DNA of 64,000 bases from Dermanyssus gallinae (lineage: Eukaryota > Arthropoda > Arachnida > Mesostigmata > Dermanyssidae): contig QVRM01002204.1 of the NCBI GenBank assembly GCA_003439945.1, forward strand, positions 265,001-329,000. Direction: 5' to 3'. Positions 63,921 through 64,000 of this stretch are shown here, piece after piece (position 1 is the stretch's first letter; each line of letters starts with the position of its first letter). The notes below the pieces were generated by a model that searched no databases, was not told the DNA's origin, and worked only from the letters and a program-made list of their open reading frames with translations. The translations under genes were made by a program, and so were the position numbers.

Positions 63921-64000
63921 ATGTATCCATACATATGCAGATCACCCGGTGATAGTCTTGACTCACTGTCGTTATAGTTGTTAAAGAGATGTATTTGTGA
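63841..64000 (+). other. F1 3' UTR and TA-rich repeat at window edge
   Basis: TA and TATG repeats (63845-63925), then unassigned sequence to the window end. Confidence 0.6.

Overview
This is eukaryotic, almost certainly invertebrate metazoan (arthropod-like) DNA. No bacterial gene organisation, rRNA or tRNA gene, or recognisable multi-exon host gene is visible. Nearly the whole window is a nest of transposable elements: at least three lineages of non-LTR retrotransposons with a restriction-like endonuclease (called RLE-A, RLE-B, RLE-C here), two related lineages with an AP endonuclease (F1, F2), R1-like elements, CR1/jockey-like elements (K, J), two mariner copies, one Tc1-like element, a foldback element, a short inverted-repeat element and one probable tRNA-derived SINE. 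Simple repeats (TA, AAT/ATT) sit at many element ends. The organism cannot be fixed from sequence alone; an arthropod is a guess from the mix of elements.

Layout. 0.1-7.6 kb: RLE-A and RLE-B elements, with a young 1,227-bp direct tandem duplication at 4.38-6.83 kb. 7.6-27.3 kb, reading leftwards on the minus strand, is one arm (S1) of a large inverted duplication. 29.5-47.7 kb on the plus strand is the second arm (S2). 47.8-52.6 kb plus 57.3-59.4 kb is a third, tandem copy (S3). The copies share the same order: RLE-C tail, AT repeat, core block with a ~100-codon ORF, RLE-B 3' end, a ~220-codon ORF, R1/I-like endonuclease fragments, F1 fragment, RLE-C. Because the copies are paralogous, the empty target site of many insertions can be read in a sister copy (R1-like at 20540-22367, Tc1-like at 38537-40117, F2 at 33472-37263, K in S1 and S2, RLE-B at 49875-51211).

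What may be functional. The only clearly intact autonomous gene is the 1,405-codon ORF at 59623-63840. It joins PHD finger, SGNH/GDSL-like, AP-endonuclease, reverse-transcriptase and C-terminal zinc-knuckle regions in one reading frame. Everything else of transposon origin is truncated, frameshifted or has lost catalytic residues. Two unrecognised small ORF families (about 220 and about 100 codons, three copies each) stay open through the duplicated arms while the surrounding element remnants are broken. They are the best candidates for undescribed genes.
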